28,157 nucleotides of DNA, taken from Candidatus Brocadiaceae bacterium. Its GTDB lineage: Bacteria > Planctomycetota > Brocadiia > Brocadiales > Bathyanammoxibiaceae. This document shows positions 1 to 6,166 of this stretch, one piece after another. The position numbers were made by a program, and so were the translations under genes. The notes below the pieces were generated by a model. The model was not told where the DNA came from, made no database searches, and saw only the letters and a list, made by a program, of their open reading frames with translations. Where the stretch lies: the NCBI GenBank assembly GCA_030018855.1, contig JASEHG010000005.1, positions 1-28,157 of the forward strand, written 5' to 3'. How positions within the stretch are numbered: position 1 is the stretch's first letter; every line of letters starts with the position of its first letter.

Positions 1-1
1 C

Positions 2-214
2 CTGCTTCTTGCGGGGATAATAGAGGACATAAACGCATTCAGAGACCTTGACGAAAAAGAAGAGCGGTTGATTATTAACATCCTGGCCCAACGTAGAGAA
101 CTCCGAAAGAAGTCAACTCATCGTATCACTAACCTCTACGGCACTGTAAAAGGCATAATGGGCACTCTCCCTGAAGTAAAAGGATTAGAACTTCCAGCAC
201 CACCTCAACCGTAG
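2..214 (+). CDS. C-terminal fragment of a hypothetical protein (5' end outside window)
   Basis: An open frame runs in from the left edge and stops at TAG 212-214, giving about 70 residues. The visible part is charged and probably helical (DEKEERLIINILAQRREL), and the tail is proline-rich, ending in LPAPPQP. I do not recognise the family. A truncated copy of the aldolase start codon region begins 16 bases downstream, so before the toxin-antitoxin insertion this gene probably sat directly upstream of the aldolase gene in one transcript. Confidence 0.55.
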   Translation: MLLAGIIEDINAFRDLDEKEERLIINILAQRRELRKKSTHRITNLYGTVKGIMGTLPEVKGLELPAPPQP

Positions 215-230
215 ACGAGACCTCCGATTA

Positions 231-281
231 ATGCTAAAAACCTTCCAGAAGGTCGGCCAGCGACTGCTCCAGGAGACATAA
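231..281 (+). pseudogene. Truncated duplicate of the aldolase 5' end
   Basis: ATG 231 opens a 16-codon frame reading MLKTFQKVGQRLLQET and then a stop. Its first 13 residues match the start of the intact aldolase at 826 with one change. At DNA level 220-268 aligns with 815-863 without gaps, 49 positions with 6 mismatches, and the 38 bases from the ATG onward carry only three, all transitions. This is a relic left of the inserted toxin-antitoxin pair. It is not a functional gene, although its last bases supply the Shine-Dalgarno sequence (AGGAG, 271-275) of the toxin. Confidence 0.8.
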
Positions 282-557
282 TTGAGCAAGATAGGCCAGA
301 TTCGTGCCCTTGTCTCAGATGGCCTTTATTACCTTACCGAACATGCTGACAATGAGGCAATGGCTGACGGGTTTAATGTCTTTGATGTGGAAAATGGGAT
401 TCTAACTGGTAAGATTCGTAGAGCCTGGCCTCGTGAAGGAAAATATGAGGTGATTGGTTCTGCATTGGATAAAAGAAATATAGGTATAGTGTGTAAAATC
501 ACGAAAACAGGGAAAGTCTGTATTATAACTGTATATGAGAATAGACCAAAAAGATGA
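282..557 (+). CDS. DUF4258 family protein, putative toxin of a type II TA pair
   Basis: This 91-residue protein has the DUF4258 pattern: a basic core with LTEHADNEAMADG near the N-terminus and a C-terminal VCIITVYENRP strand. Members of the family typically lie just upstream of a YgiT/MqsA-type zinc-finger protein, as here. The TTG start at 282 is chosen because AGGAG lies at 271-275 and no ATG gives the full domain. It ends at TGA 555-557, and 16 bases separate it from the antitoxin. A second member of the family is encoded at 9092-9433 on the minus strand. The toxin role, probably RNA cleavage, is inferred from family context and not visible in the sequence. Confidence 0.75.
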   Translation: MSKIGQIRALVSDGLYYLTEHADNEAMADGFNVFDVENGILTGKIRRAWPREGKYEVIGSALDKRNIGIVCKITKTGKVCIITVYENRPKR

Positions 558-573
558 AAGGAGGTGACATACT

Positions 574-813
574 TTGGGATTCTGGGACAAGGAACATTGT
601 GAATATTGCAATGGGGCCATTGTTGAGAAGATAACTGACTTACCCCGAAAGGTTGGGAAGAGGTACGTATTAATAAAAAACGTCCCTGCGGGTGTGTGTT
701 CGGGGTGCGGCACTCGCTACTATGCCGCAAACGTACTTAAGAGGATTGAGGTTATTGTTAAAGGGCGTAAAAAGGCCGAGAAGGAAATCCCAATGGCCGT
801 TTATTCTTTATAG
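574..813 (+). CDS. YgiT-type zinc-finger protein, MqsA-like antitoxin (N-terminal domain only)
   Basis: This 79-residue protein carries two CxxC pairs (C9/C12 and C42/C45) that should bind one zinc, followed by a basic helix ending KGRKKAEKEIP. This is the N-terminal part of MqsA-type antitoxins; the C-terminal helix-turn-helix of full-length MqsA is absent, as is usual for partners of DUF4258. The TTG start at 574 has a near-perfect Shine-Dalgarno sequence (AAAGGAGGTGA, 557-567). The stop codon TAG 811-813 abuts the start of the duplicated aldolase sequence at 815, so the cassette ends within two bases of the repeat. Confidence 0.75.
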   Translation: MGFWDKEHCEYCNGAIVEKITDLPRKVGKRYVLIKNVPAGVCSGCGTRYYAANVLKRIEVIVKGRKKAEKEIPMAVYSL

Positions 814-814
814 A

Positions 815-863
815 ACCTCTTAGTAATGCTAAAAACTTTCCAGAAAGTCGGCCAGCAACTGCT
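815..863 (+). repeat. Right copy of the 49-bp direct repeat flanking TA cassette 1
   Basis: This copy overlaps the start of the intact aldolase gene (ATG 826). The left copy is at 220-268, an offset of 595 bases. Together they bracket a cassette of 546 bases (269-814) containing only the toxin and antitoxin genes. Confidence 0.8.
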
Positions 864-1374
864 GGCCCTGGGCCTCATCACCTCCCACGGCGGTAATGCC
901 AGCATAAGGAAGGGTGATAAGATCTTTATCACCCGTCATGCCAGTATGCTGGGCTGTCTGGAAAGGGGGGATATTATAAAACTTGATTTAAATGACACAG
1001 GCCCTGCTACAAAAAAGGCCTCATTTGAACTACCCGTCCACAGGGAGATATACCTCCACTCGGGGGCCGGGGCCGTCCTCCATGCCCACCCCCCACATGC
1101 CATTGCCCTGTCCATTGTAGAGAAGGACATAAGGCCCAGGGATGCAGAGGGGGCTATCTTGCTAAAGGAGGTACCGATTATAGAGACTACGGAGGTAGTA
1201 GGCTCTAAGGACGTGGGCATCAAGGCCGCTGGATTGCTAAAGGGGTATAAGGTAGTAATGATTAAAGGGCATGGGAGCTTTGCCGTGGGAAAGACCCTGG
1301 AGGAGGCCCTATGCTATACCTCTGCCCTGGAAGATTCAGCCCGGATTATCTTTCTATTGAGAGGTTTGGGTTAG
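826..1374 (+). CDS. Class II aldolase/adducin family protein (fuculose-phosphate aldolase-like)
   Basis: This 182-residue protein has the family signatures: HGGNAS at 21-26 (phosphate-binding loop), ELPVH at 68-72 with the expected catalytic acid, HAHPPHA at 86-92 with two zinc-ligand histidines, and a third His in KGHGSF near residue 149. Family members cleave sugar phosphates such as fuculose-1-phosphate or act in methionine salvage; the substrate cannot be told here. No Shine-Dalgarno sequence precedes ATG 826, because the bases upstream are the repeat and the end of the antitoxin gene. Expression probably depends on readthrough from the TA transcript, an inference. The length is slightly short for the family (about 200). 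Confidence 0.85.
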   Translation: MLKTFQKVGQQLLALGLITSHGGNASIRKGDKIFITRHASMLGCLERGDIIKLDLNDTGPATKKASFELPVHREIYLHSGAGAVLHAHPPHAIALSIVEKDIRPRDAEGAILLKEVPIIETTEVVGSKDVGIKAAGLLKGYKVVMIKGHGSFAVGKTLEEALCYTSALEDSARIIFLLRGLG

Positions 1375-1508
1375 GGACCAGGGGCCGGGGAATAGGGTAA
1401 TACAGAATACTCGCTTTCAACTCCTGAATTCTGACTATTGAATTCTTTTTTTCTTGCTACTCCCTACCCCCTACTCCCTATCCCCTATTTCCTGACCCCT
1501 ATTTCTCA
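1375..1508. other. Intergenic low-complexity spacer
   Basis: No gene is seen. The stretch is built from short degenerate units such as GGGGAATAGGG and CTACTCCCTACCCCC in both orientations, the same filler found at 3190-3220, 6810-6850, 12300-12365 and inside the glycosyltransferase gene near 16405. Confidence 0.5.
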
Positions 1509-1537
1509 TTGACCCTTATAATTACAGGAGATATAAT
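1509..1537 (+). promoter_or_regulatory. Sigma-70-type promoter for tRNA-Ser (and probably hicBA)
   Basis: TTGACC (1509-1514) and TATAAT (1532-1537) are separated by exactly 17 bases. The expected start is near 1544, about 20 bases before the tRNA. Since hicB starts only 18 bases after the tRNA, this promoter may drive the toxin-antitoxin genes too. Confidence 0.7.
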
Positions 1538-1563
1538 CCCTTGCGGGCTTATCTACCTGAGGC

Positions 1564-1657
1564 GGAGAGGTGGCTGAGCGGCTGAAAGCGGTGGGTTGCT
1601 AACCCATTGAAGGAGGTAAATCTCTTTCCCCGGGTTCGAATCCCGGCCTCTCCGCCA
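1564..1657 (+). tRNA. tRNA-Ser(GCU)
   Basis: A 94-base class II tRNA with encoded CCA. The acceptor stem GGAGAGG (1564-1570) pairs with CCTCTCC (1647-1653), the discriminator is G1654 and CCA is 1655-1657. The anticodon loop TTGCTAA gives anticodon GCU. The long variable arm and the T loop GGTTCGAATCC are intact. Its 3' portion is repeated at 2112-2200, beyond the hicBA pair. Confidence 0.95.
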
Positions 1658-1664
1658 GTTTTTG
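1576..1664 (+). repeat. Left copy of the 89-bp direct repeat flanking hicBA
   Basis: The repeat spans the D arm to seven bases beyond the CCA of tRNA-Ser. The second copy is at 2112-2200, offset 536, with a single mismatch (T1583 versus G2119). The bases between the copies (1665-2111, 447 bp) hold only hicB and hicA. Confidence 0.95.
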
Positions 1665-1674
1665 GAGAAATGAA

Positions 1675-1878
1675 ATGAAAATCAAAGTAATTTTAGAACC
1701 CTCAGAGGAAGGTGGCTTTACGGTCTATGTCCCTTCTCTCCCAGGATGCATTAGCGAAGGCGAAACAGAGGAAGAAGCCCTGGCAAATATAAAGGAGGCA
1801 ATAGAGCTATACCTGGAACCCGTGGAAGATGAACTCCTAACCGAAGAGGGCAAGGATTTAAGAGAAATTACTGTATGA
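1675..1878 (+). CDS. hicB: HicB family antitoxin (short form without DNA-binding tail)
   Basis: This 67-residue protein has the HicB partial RNase H-like fold signature: a leading MKIKVILEP strand, GGFTVYVPSLPGCISEG, and the helix EEALANIKEAIELYLE. Full HicB antitoxins often add a ribbon- or helix-turn-helix DNA-binding domain; none is present here. ATG 1675 has GGAG at 1664-1667. The gene overlaps hicA by ATGA (1875-1878), so the two are translationally coupled, antitoxin first. It neutralises the HicA mRNA interferase by direct binding (family knowledge). Confidence 0.9.
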   Translation: MKIKVILEPSEEGGFTVYVPSLPGCISEGETEEEALANIKEAIELYLEPVEDELLTEEGKDLREITV

Positions 1879-2102
1879 GTGTAGTTCCGAACCTCCCATA
1901 CACCCAGGTGGTTAAGGCACTACAGCGTGCAGGTTTTGTTATCGTAAGACAACGTGGTAGCCACATAAGACTTCAAAGAAGGATAAGGGGGGAGTTAATA
2001 AAAATAACTGTTCCTGCACACAAACCTATTAAAAAGAGCACCCTGAGTAAAATTATAAAGGTATCGGGCCTGACGTTAGAAGAATTTAAGGAACTCGTTT
2101 GA
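1875..2102 (+). CDS. hicA: HicA family mRNA interferase toxin
   Basis: This 75-residue protein has the double-stranded-RNA-binding-like HicA fold. It begins with LPYTQVVKALQRAGF and carries RQRGSHIRL with the catalytic His at residue 30, a KITVPAHKPIKKSTLSKII segment and a final helix LTLEEFKELV. All key positions are present, so it is probably active. The family cleaves mRNA independently of the ribosome or on it and causes growth arrest. It ends ten bases before the duplicated tRNA fragment. Confidence 0.9.
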   Translation: MSVVPNLPYTQVVKALQRAGFVIVRQRGSHIRLQRRIRGELIKITVPAHKPIKKSTLSKIIKVSGLTLEEFKELV

Positions 2103-2111
2103 TAATTACTA

Positions 2112-2200
2112 GAGCGGCGGAAAGCGGTGGGTTGCTAACCCATTGAAGGAGGTAAATCTCTTTCCCCGGGTTCGAATCCCGGCCTCTCCGCCAGTTTTTG
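2112..2200 (+). repeat. Duplicated 3' part of tRNA-Ser (non-functional tRNA fragment)
   Basis: This is 88/89 identical to 1576-1664. It includes anticodon arm, variable arm, T arm, 3' acceptor strand and CCA, but the 5' acceptor strand and the first part of the D arm are missing, so it cannot fold as a tRNA. It marks the right edge of the hicBA insertion. Confidence 0.95.
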
Positions 2201-2234
2201 AGGGATTTTAAATGAGAATCAATGGCAAATACTC

Positions 2235-2705
2235 ATGAAAGTCGGTATCCTGGCAGACTCTCACGACAACCTCAATACTATCAAAAAAGCCCTGGATAGA
2301 TTTTCAAAGGAGGGGGTGGAGTGTATCCTCCACGCCGGGGACTTCGTGGCCCCTTTCGCCATGAGGGAATTACTGAGACCGGGCGTAAGGCTGGTGGGGG
2401 TCTTCGGTAACAACGACGGGGAGAAGAGCGGCCTCAGGGAGCTATGCAAGGAAGTACATGAGCCTCCTTATCTCTTTGAACTTGCCGGGAGGAATATCCT
2501 CCTCACCCACTACATGGAAAGGGTGAGGGAGAAATTGACCCGACAGACCGATGTGGTCATCTACGGCCATACCCACGAGTTTGAGATAAAAGAGGGTACC
2601 CCCCTTTATATAAACCCCGGGGAGTGCGGGGGCTGGCTGTTCGGGAGGGCCTCTGCCGCCATCCTTAACCTGGAGAACCTAGAGGCCCATGTGGTCTTCC
2701 TGTAA
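2235..2705 (+). CDS. YfcE/MJ0936-type metallophosphodiesterase
   Basis: This 156-residue calcineurin-like phosphoesterase carries the metal-binding motifs in order: DSH at 8-10, GD at 35-36, GNND at 58-61, the histidine of LLTHYM, and GHTH in YGHTHEF. These coordinate two divalent metals; relatives hydrolyse phosphodiesters such as bis-p-nitrophenyl phosphate or cyclic nucleotides, and the physiological substrate is unknown. The length is typical of the YfcE subfamily. No clear Shine-Dalgarno sequence precedes ATG 2235, which lies 34 bases after the duplicated tRNA fragment. It overlaps the next gene by 17 bases, suggesting coexpression. Confidence 0.85.
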   Translation: MKVGILADSHDNLNTIKKALDRFSKEGVECILHAGDFVAPFAMRELLRPGVRLVGVFGNNDGEKSGLRELCKEVHEPPYLFELAGRNILLTHYMERVREKLTRQTDVVIYGHTHEFEIKEGTPLYINPGECGGWLFGRASAAILNLENLEAHVVFL

Positions 2706-3123
2706 TATCCTGCTCTTTATCCTGATATTTTCTGCCACAGGTTGTGTTACCAGGTCAATGGTGATAAATACAGACCCCCCGGGCGCCAAGGTATTCTTAG
2801 ACGACGAGCTCCTGGGGGAGAGCCCCGTAAAGATGCCCTTTACCTACCATGGCGTCCGGAAGATTACCATAGAAAGAAGGGATAAGGACGGGAAGCTCAC
2901 CCATAAGAGGCTCACCATGATGGCCAACCTTAAGCCCCATTACTACGAGTTCTTCCCAGCAGACATCTTTTCGGAGTTGGTAATCCCTGTAACGATTAAA
3001 GACGAAAGGGTCTTTGATTTTCAGCTTGAGCCCGTGGAGTTCAGGCCCACCAAAGAAATCAGGGCAGAACTGATGAAAGATGCAGAGGAGTTGCGCCAGA
3101 GGGCCCTGGCACCAGAACCTTGA
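2689..3123 (+). CDS. PEGA-domain lipoprotein
   Basis: This 144-residue protein starts with a hydrophobic signal sequence ending in a lipobox-like SATGC (Cys19), so it is probably lipid-anchored in the envelope. Residues about 26-70 match a PEGA domain (INTDPPGAKVFLDDELLGE, then SPVKMPFTYHGVRKITI), a small beta module common in surface-layer and envelope proteins. The rest is charged, with a PTKEIRAELMKDAEELRQR helix near the end. The start overlaps the phosphodiesterase gene by 17 bases in another frame. The exact role is not known. Confidence 0.8.
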   Translation: MWSSCNILLFILIFSATGCVTRSMVINTDPPGAKVFLDDELLGESPVKMPFTYHGVRKITIERRDKDGKLTHKRLTMMANLKPHYYEFFPADIFSELVIPVTIKDERVFDFQLEPVEFRPTKEIRAELMKDAEELRQRALAPEP

Positions 3124-3289
3124 ACCCCCGATTATTGTAAGGGGACAGGTTACAGGAGACAAGTAATCCGCCTCAGACAGATAAAAATCTTTTTCCCTGT
3201 ATCCCGTTCCCTGTCCTCTGTTCATGGGCTTGCACTTCCTCTCCCTTTGTGGTACTCTGTGGAAAATAAACATCGCTATTGGAGGATTT

Positions 3290-3379
3290 ATGGCCGCTGG
3301 TTACGAAGGAAAACAGAAACACAGACTTAATAGAAAAAAATATATCCTGAAGCGCCGTCAGAGGAAGCAGAAGAAGTAG
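3290..3379 (+). CDS. Tiny Arg/Lys-rich protein, possibly AURKAIP1/COX24-like ribosomal protein
   Basis: A 29-codon ORF has GGAGG at 3281-3285, four bases before ATG 3290. The product is very basic: KQKHRLNRKKYILKRRQRKQ near the C-terminus. The spacing KHR-x3-(K/R)2-x4-RR equals that of the COX24/AURKAIP1 domain found in mitochondrial mS38 and small bacterial 30S proteins such as bS22. This is a motif comparison by eye on a very short peptide. It lies alone between repeats, and if not expressed it could be chance. Confidence 0.45.
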   Translation: MAAGYEGKQKHRLNRKKYILKRRQRKQKK

Positions 3380-3401
3380 CAGTCAGTAGGGGCACAGTCC
3401 G

Positions 3402-3475
3402 GTAGGGGCAATTCATGTTGAAAATCCGCCTCAGGCGGGAATTGCTCCTATCCGCCTCAGGCGGAATGCCCCTAC
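3402..3475 (+). repeat. Compound palindromic repeat (REPIN-like)
   Basis: The outer arms GTAGGGGCA (3402-3410) and TGCCCCTAC (3467-3475) enclose two copies of the palindromic core TCCGCCTCAGGCGG (3425-3439 and 3451-3465). The same outer arm sequence ends the 28-bp palindromes inside the glycosyltransferase genes at 15981 and 23103, and the core recurs at 4676, 6167 and 10958. Confidence 0.75.
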
Positions 3476-3502
3476 GACCGATTTCAAGGGAGGGAAAAAG
3501 GG

Positions 3503-4618
3503 TTGAAGGTAGCAGGGTTACTCCCAGCAAAGGCCCTGGTGTGGCTCCTTTTTGTCACCTTTGTTTTCTCTGCCCTGCCGGACCGACCTGTTTGTGCCCA
3601 GGACTCTCCTGATGACGAGGGTCTCCTCCTGGAGATGGCAAGGGCAGGGCTGGAGGCCGGGCAGTACAAACAGGTGGCAAGGCTGTGCGAAGGTATCCTC
3701 CAGAAGGATAGCGTAAATAAAGAGGCCAGCTTCCTCTCCGGTATAGCCCAGCACTACCTCGGCGAGCATGACCTGGCAGTGGAGAGACTCCAGTGGGTGT
3801 TGCTTGTAGACAAAGATAACGCCGTCGCAAGGGAATACCTGGAAAAGTCAAAAAGGAAGAGTACATCGCAGTGGAGCCCCCAGGAAATCAGGCTGGTAAA
3901 GACTGCCGTGCAATATCATGAAGAGGGGCTAAATGGCCTGGCCCTGGGGTATCTAAAAGAAGTCCTCAAACAAAACCCCCAGAACACCATGGCGTTGGAG
4001 GCACTCGGAGACGTCTACAAGAAGCTTGGCAATCCCACCGTCGCTAAGGCCGCCTACCATAAGGCCAATGCCGAGGAAAAGGCCCGTGAGATTAAGGGAG
4101 AGGTAAAGTACGTACCAAAGGAGTGGTGGGAGGGTCTTACTAAAAAAGAGGCCCAGCTCCGTGATGCAAACCTGAAGTTTGCAGAGATAAGAGAACGAAC
4201 GATAGGGATGAGGGGAAATCTAAGCGAGTACGATGCCCGTACCGAAGAGAGGCGTGTTTACGATGCAAAGAAGATGGACGAAAAGATAGGGCTTACGGAG
4301 GGGTGGCAAAGAAATATAGAGGAAGCCGTGGCGGGACAAGGAAAGGCAGAGGTTACCGCACAAGTACAGCCAGGGCAGGTACAAGTGCAAGGTGGTGGTG
4401 GTGGGCTAGTCATAGAGGAGAAGCTATTATCGCATCGCCCCTTGTTAGAATCCGAGATAAGAGAAGGTGAAGAAGCGAAACTGCGTACACAGCAAGGCAC
4501 GTATGACGAAGGACGCTCAGGCATGGCAATAGAACTTTCGTCCAAGACTAAAGAATTTATGGAGGCCAAATCCTCAATGGAGAGTCTTGAGGAAGAACTC
4601 AAAGAACCCCCTTTTTAG
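3503..4618 (+). CDS. Secreted TPR protein
   Basis: This 371-residue protein has a Sec signal peptide (hydrophobic segment VWLLFVTFVFSAL, likely cleaved after VCA near residue 32). Residues about 40-110 and 130-190 form two groups of TPR-like helices (GLEAGQYKQVARLCEGILQ; GLNGLALGYLKEVLKQNPQN). The C-terminal half is polar and helical, interrupted by a GGGGG linker near residue 298, and ends in a coiled-coil-like KSSMESLEEELKE. The TTG start at 3503 is used, with the purine-rich AGGGAGG upstream. The function is probably scaffolding in the periplasm; no enzyme motif is seen. Confidence 0.75.
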   Translation: MKVAGLLPAKALVWLLFVTFVFSALPDRPVCAQDSPDDEGLLLEMARAGLEAGQYKQVARLCEGILQKDSVNKEASFLSGIAQHYLGEHDLAVERLQWVLLVDKDNAVAREYLEKSKRKSTSQWSPQEIRLVKTAVQYHEEGLNGLALGYLKEVLKQNPQNTMALEALGDVYKKLGNPTVAKAAYHKANAEEKAREIKGEVKYVPKEWWEGLTKKEAQLRDANLKFAEIRERTIGMRGNLSEYDARTEERRVYDAKKMDEKIGLTEGWQRNIEEAVAGQGKAEVTAQVQPGQVQVQGGGGGLVIEEKLLSHRPLLESEIREGEEAKLRTQQGTYDEGRSGMAIELSSKTKEFMEAKSSMESLEEELKEPPF

Positions 4619-4737
4619 CGAGCTATTTTCTGGAGTTGCGCCTCCCCTAGGGGGTGTGTTAGAACGCAGGCTAATCCGCCTGAGGCGGAGCGGCTACACA
4701 GGGTATTGAGGCATTAGAGGTCTTTCCTAAAATTATT
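4619..4737. other. Spacer with palindromes
   Basis: CCCCTAGGGG (near 4647-4656) could act as a weak terminator stem for the TPR gene. TCCGCCTGAGGCGGA at 4676-4690 is another copy of the dispersed 15-bp palindromic core. No gene is seen. Confidence 0.5.
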
Positions 4738-5493
4738 TTGGACAAGAGTGGATTAAAAATGCAACTAAGACTCTTTCAGATTGGTTCGGTGTTACTGGCC
4801 CTCCTGGGGGCGGGTAGCTACTTCCTGTTTATAGGTGTCCCCTGGGCCAGGAACACGGCCCTGCCCAACCTGCTAATATTGTCAGGGGCAGTGGCCTGGG
4901 CGATATATAATTTAAGGCGAGAGAAATCGGCCTGGACCCTGGCGCCACTGGTCCTTACCCTGTTAATATCCATTGGGTTTGTCTACGTACGCTTCATTTA
5001 TGCCAGCCTGCCCAGGGCAGAGGTCAAGGTGGCATTGGGCCAGCCTGCCCTGGACTTCACCCTCCCTGACCAACAGGGCAACTTGTTTACCCTCTCCAGC
5101 CTTAAGGGTAAGGCTGGGGCCGTCCTTGTATTTTACAGGGGCATATGGTGACCCGCCTGCGGTGCAGAGCTCCAAGGTCTTGGGGCAAGGCTGGCTGAGA
5201 TAGAGAAATTGGGGGCCAGGGTTATTACCATCAGTGCCGACAGCCCTAAATCCCTGGCGGCGTACAAACAAAAAACGGGGCTAGACGTAACCTTCCTATC
5301 CGATTCCAACAGGGAGATAATTACTAGGTACGGGCTCCTGCACCCCAGGAGTGGATACGAGGGGGAAGACGTCTCCAGACCGGCCACCTTAATAGTGGAT
5401 AAAGAAGGCATTGTCCGCTGGATTCGGGTCTCTCCCAACCTTATGGTCCGCCCGGATCCCCAAGAAATACTGGAGATATTGCGGAAGCTGTAG
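4738..5493 (+). CDS. Membrane-anchored selenocysteine peroxiredoxin-like (AhpC/TSA) protein
   Basis: This 251-residue protein is read through the in-frame UGA at 5149-5151 as selenocysteine 138. Residues 8-90 hold three hydrophobic membrane segments. The AhpC/TSA thioredoxin-fold domain starts at LGQPALDFTLPDQQG (about 100) and runs to the end. The active-site motif reads VFYRGIW-U-PACGAEL, so UGA replaces exactly the first, peroxidatic cysteine of the family motif FYRGxWCPxC, and a second Cys follows at U+3. The frame continues unbroken after the UGA with ARVITISADSP, VTFLSDSN, RPATLIVDKEGIVRWIR, all normal for the fold. A SECIS-like hairpin follows (5169-5186). The start is TTG 4738 or possibly ATG 4759; neither has a strong Shine-Dalgarno sequence. 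It probably reduces peroxides or disulfides at the membrane. A nonsense mutation is the alternative, but the position and hairpin argue against it. Confidence 0.88.
5169..5186 (+). promoter_or_regulatory. Bacterial SECIS element
   Basis: GCTCCAAGGTCTTGGGGC folds into a seven-pair stem (one G-U pair) closing the tetraloop GGUC. Loop and flanking A/U agree with the AGGUCU apical loop of the E. coli fdhF SECIS recognised by SelB. The loop lies 24 bases after the UGA, within the usual bacterial range of about 16-37. It sits within the coding sequence, as bacterial SECIS elements do. Confidence 0.85.
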
Positions 5494-5495
5494 CC

Positions 5496-5633
5496 GTCAT
5501 TGCAAGGGACTTTAGTCCCGAAGTCATGCCTTAGGCAGATTCGCCTCTGACGAACAATCTCATTGGTTAAAGATAGGCCCTGGATGTCCATTACTTAGAG
5601 AGATTGCTTCGTCGCTCCGCTCCTCGCAATGAC
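5496..5633 (+). repeat. 138-bp MITE-like element with inverted ends
   Basis: The ends GTCATTGCAAGG (5496-5507) and CCTCGCAATGAC (5622-5633) are inverted copies matching 11 of 12. Inner bases include AGAGATTGCTTCGTCGCTCCGC, of the type seen in GTCATTGCGAGG repeats dispersed in many bacterial genomes. It has no coding capacity and lies between convergent genes, three bases after the selenoprotein stop. Confidence 0.7.
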
Positions 5634-5679
5634 TTGGGGCTTATCGGTTTTACGGGGGTTTCATCTGGGCAGGTCTACG

Positions 5680-5985
5680 TCAATATACTGGTGGGGCATA
5701 CACGGTGAGGATGAACAAGGGGGTATCTCCTTTGTTGCAGACCGAGTGGAGGGTGCCGGCAGGGATCATGATAAGGGTGCCGGCCTCTGCGAGGACCTCC
5801 TCTTTACCCAGCCTTAAAAGGGCCTTCCCCTCTACTATGTAAATGACCTGGTCTCCTGAATGGACGTCCCCCCCGCCTGTATCCTGTCCTACCCCAAGGG
5901 TCATTACCCCTGTCTGTGACCGTTGGGTTTCCTGGAGGACATTGAAGTATTTACCCCGATGTTGGAAGATGTTTACAACGTCCAT
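5680..5985 (-). CDS. Small cupin-domain protein
   Basis: This 101-residue single-domain cupin starts at the ATG for MDVVNIFQHRGKYFNVL. Motif 1 is seen in DVHSGDQVIYIVEGKALL and motif 2 in PAGTLHSVCN, giving the histidines expected to bind a metal. Residues GDTPLFILTVYAPP complete the barrel. An upstream in-frame start at 6036 would add 17 residues encoded by a repeat-like ACSERSES stretch and is rejected. The substrate is unknown; such cupins often bind small ligands or detoxify. It faces the selenoprotein gene convergently across the MITE. Confidence 0.8.
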   Translation of the reverse strand: MDVVNIFQHRGKYFNVLQETQRSQTGVMTLGVGQDTGGGDVHSGDQVIYIVEGKALLRLGKEEVLAEAGTLIMIPAGTLHSVCNKGDTPLFILTVYAPPVY

Positions 5986-6074
5986 AACGCCATTAGATTC
6001 GCTACGCTCACTACAAGCCTCACTAGAGACAGACAAGTCCCCGATAAGGGAACCAGGCCCGGGGATGCCTTAAT

Positions 6075-6103
6075 GCTGGTTCAATCTTCAAGATTGAACC
6101 AGC
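6075..6103. repeat. Perfect inverted repeat, 14-bp arms
   Basis: GCTGGTTCAATCTT and its exact complement flank a single C. It is followed at 6101-6120 by a second hairpin (AGCGGTTA, loop CGGT, TAGCCGCT). It lies between the cupin and cold-shock genes, both minus strand. No T-run follows on the minus strand, so it is not a classic terminator; it may be a protein-binding site or a repeat insertion. Confidence 0.7.
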
Positions 6104-6166
6104 GGTTACGGTTAGCCGCTTCCAATCTTCTCTGAAATGGCAGGATCACTCCCGACAAGTTGAAAA

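Noticed and set aside
2112..2200. A second tRNA-Ser gene
   Set aside because: The 5' acceptor strand and part of the D arm are missing.
4738..5151. Pseudogene truncated by a nonsense mutation
   Set aside because: A random stop would be unlikely to fall on the one catalytic Cys codon, be followed by a GGUC-loop hairpin, and leave the downstream frame intact.
5209..5493. A separate gene starting at TTG 5209 encoding the C-terminal part of a peroxiredoxin
   Set aside because: It is in frame with the upstream ORF, lacks the N-terminal strands and active site of the fold, and the intervening UGA sits at the active-site Cys with a SECIS hairpin behind it.
4738..5493. UGA read as Trp (alternative genetic code)
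   Set aside because: UGA ends several genes here, for example at 557 and 1878, and the position is Cys in the family.
5986..6036. Extended N-terminus of the cupin
   Set aside because: The 17 extra residues are repeat-encoded (ACSERSES) and outside the cupin fold.
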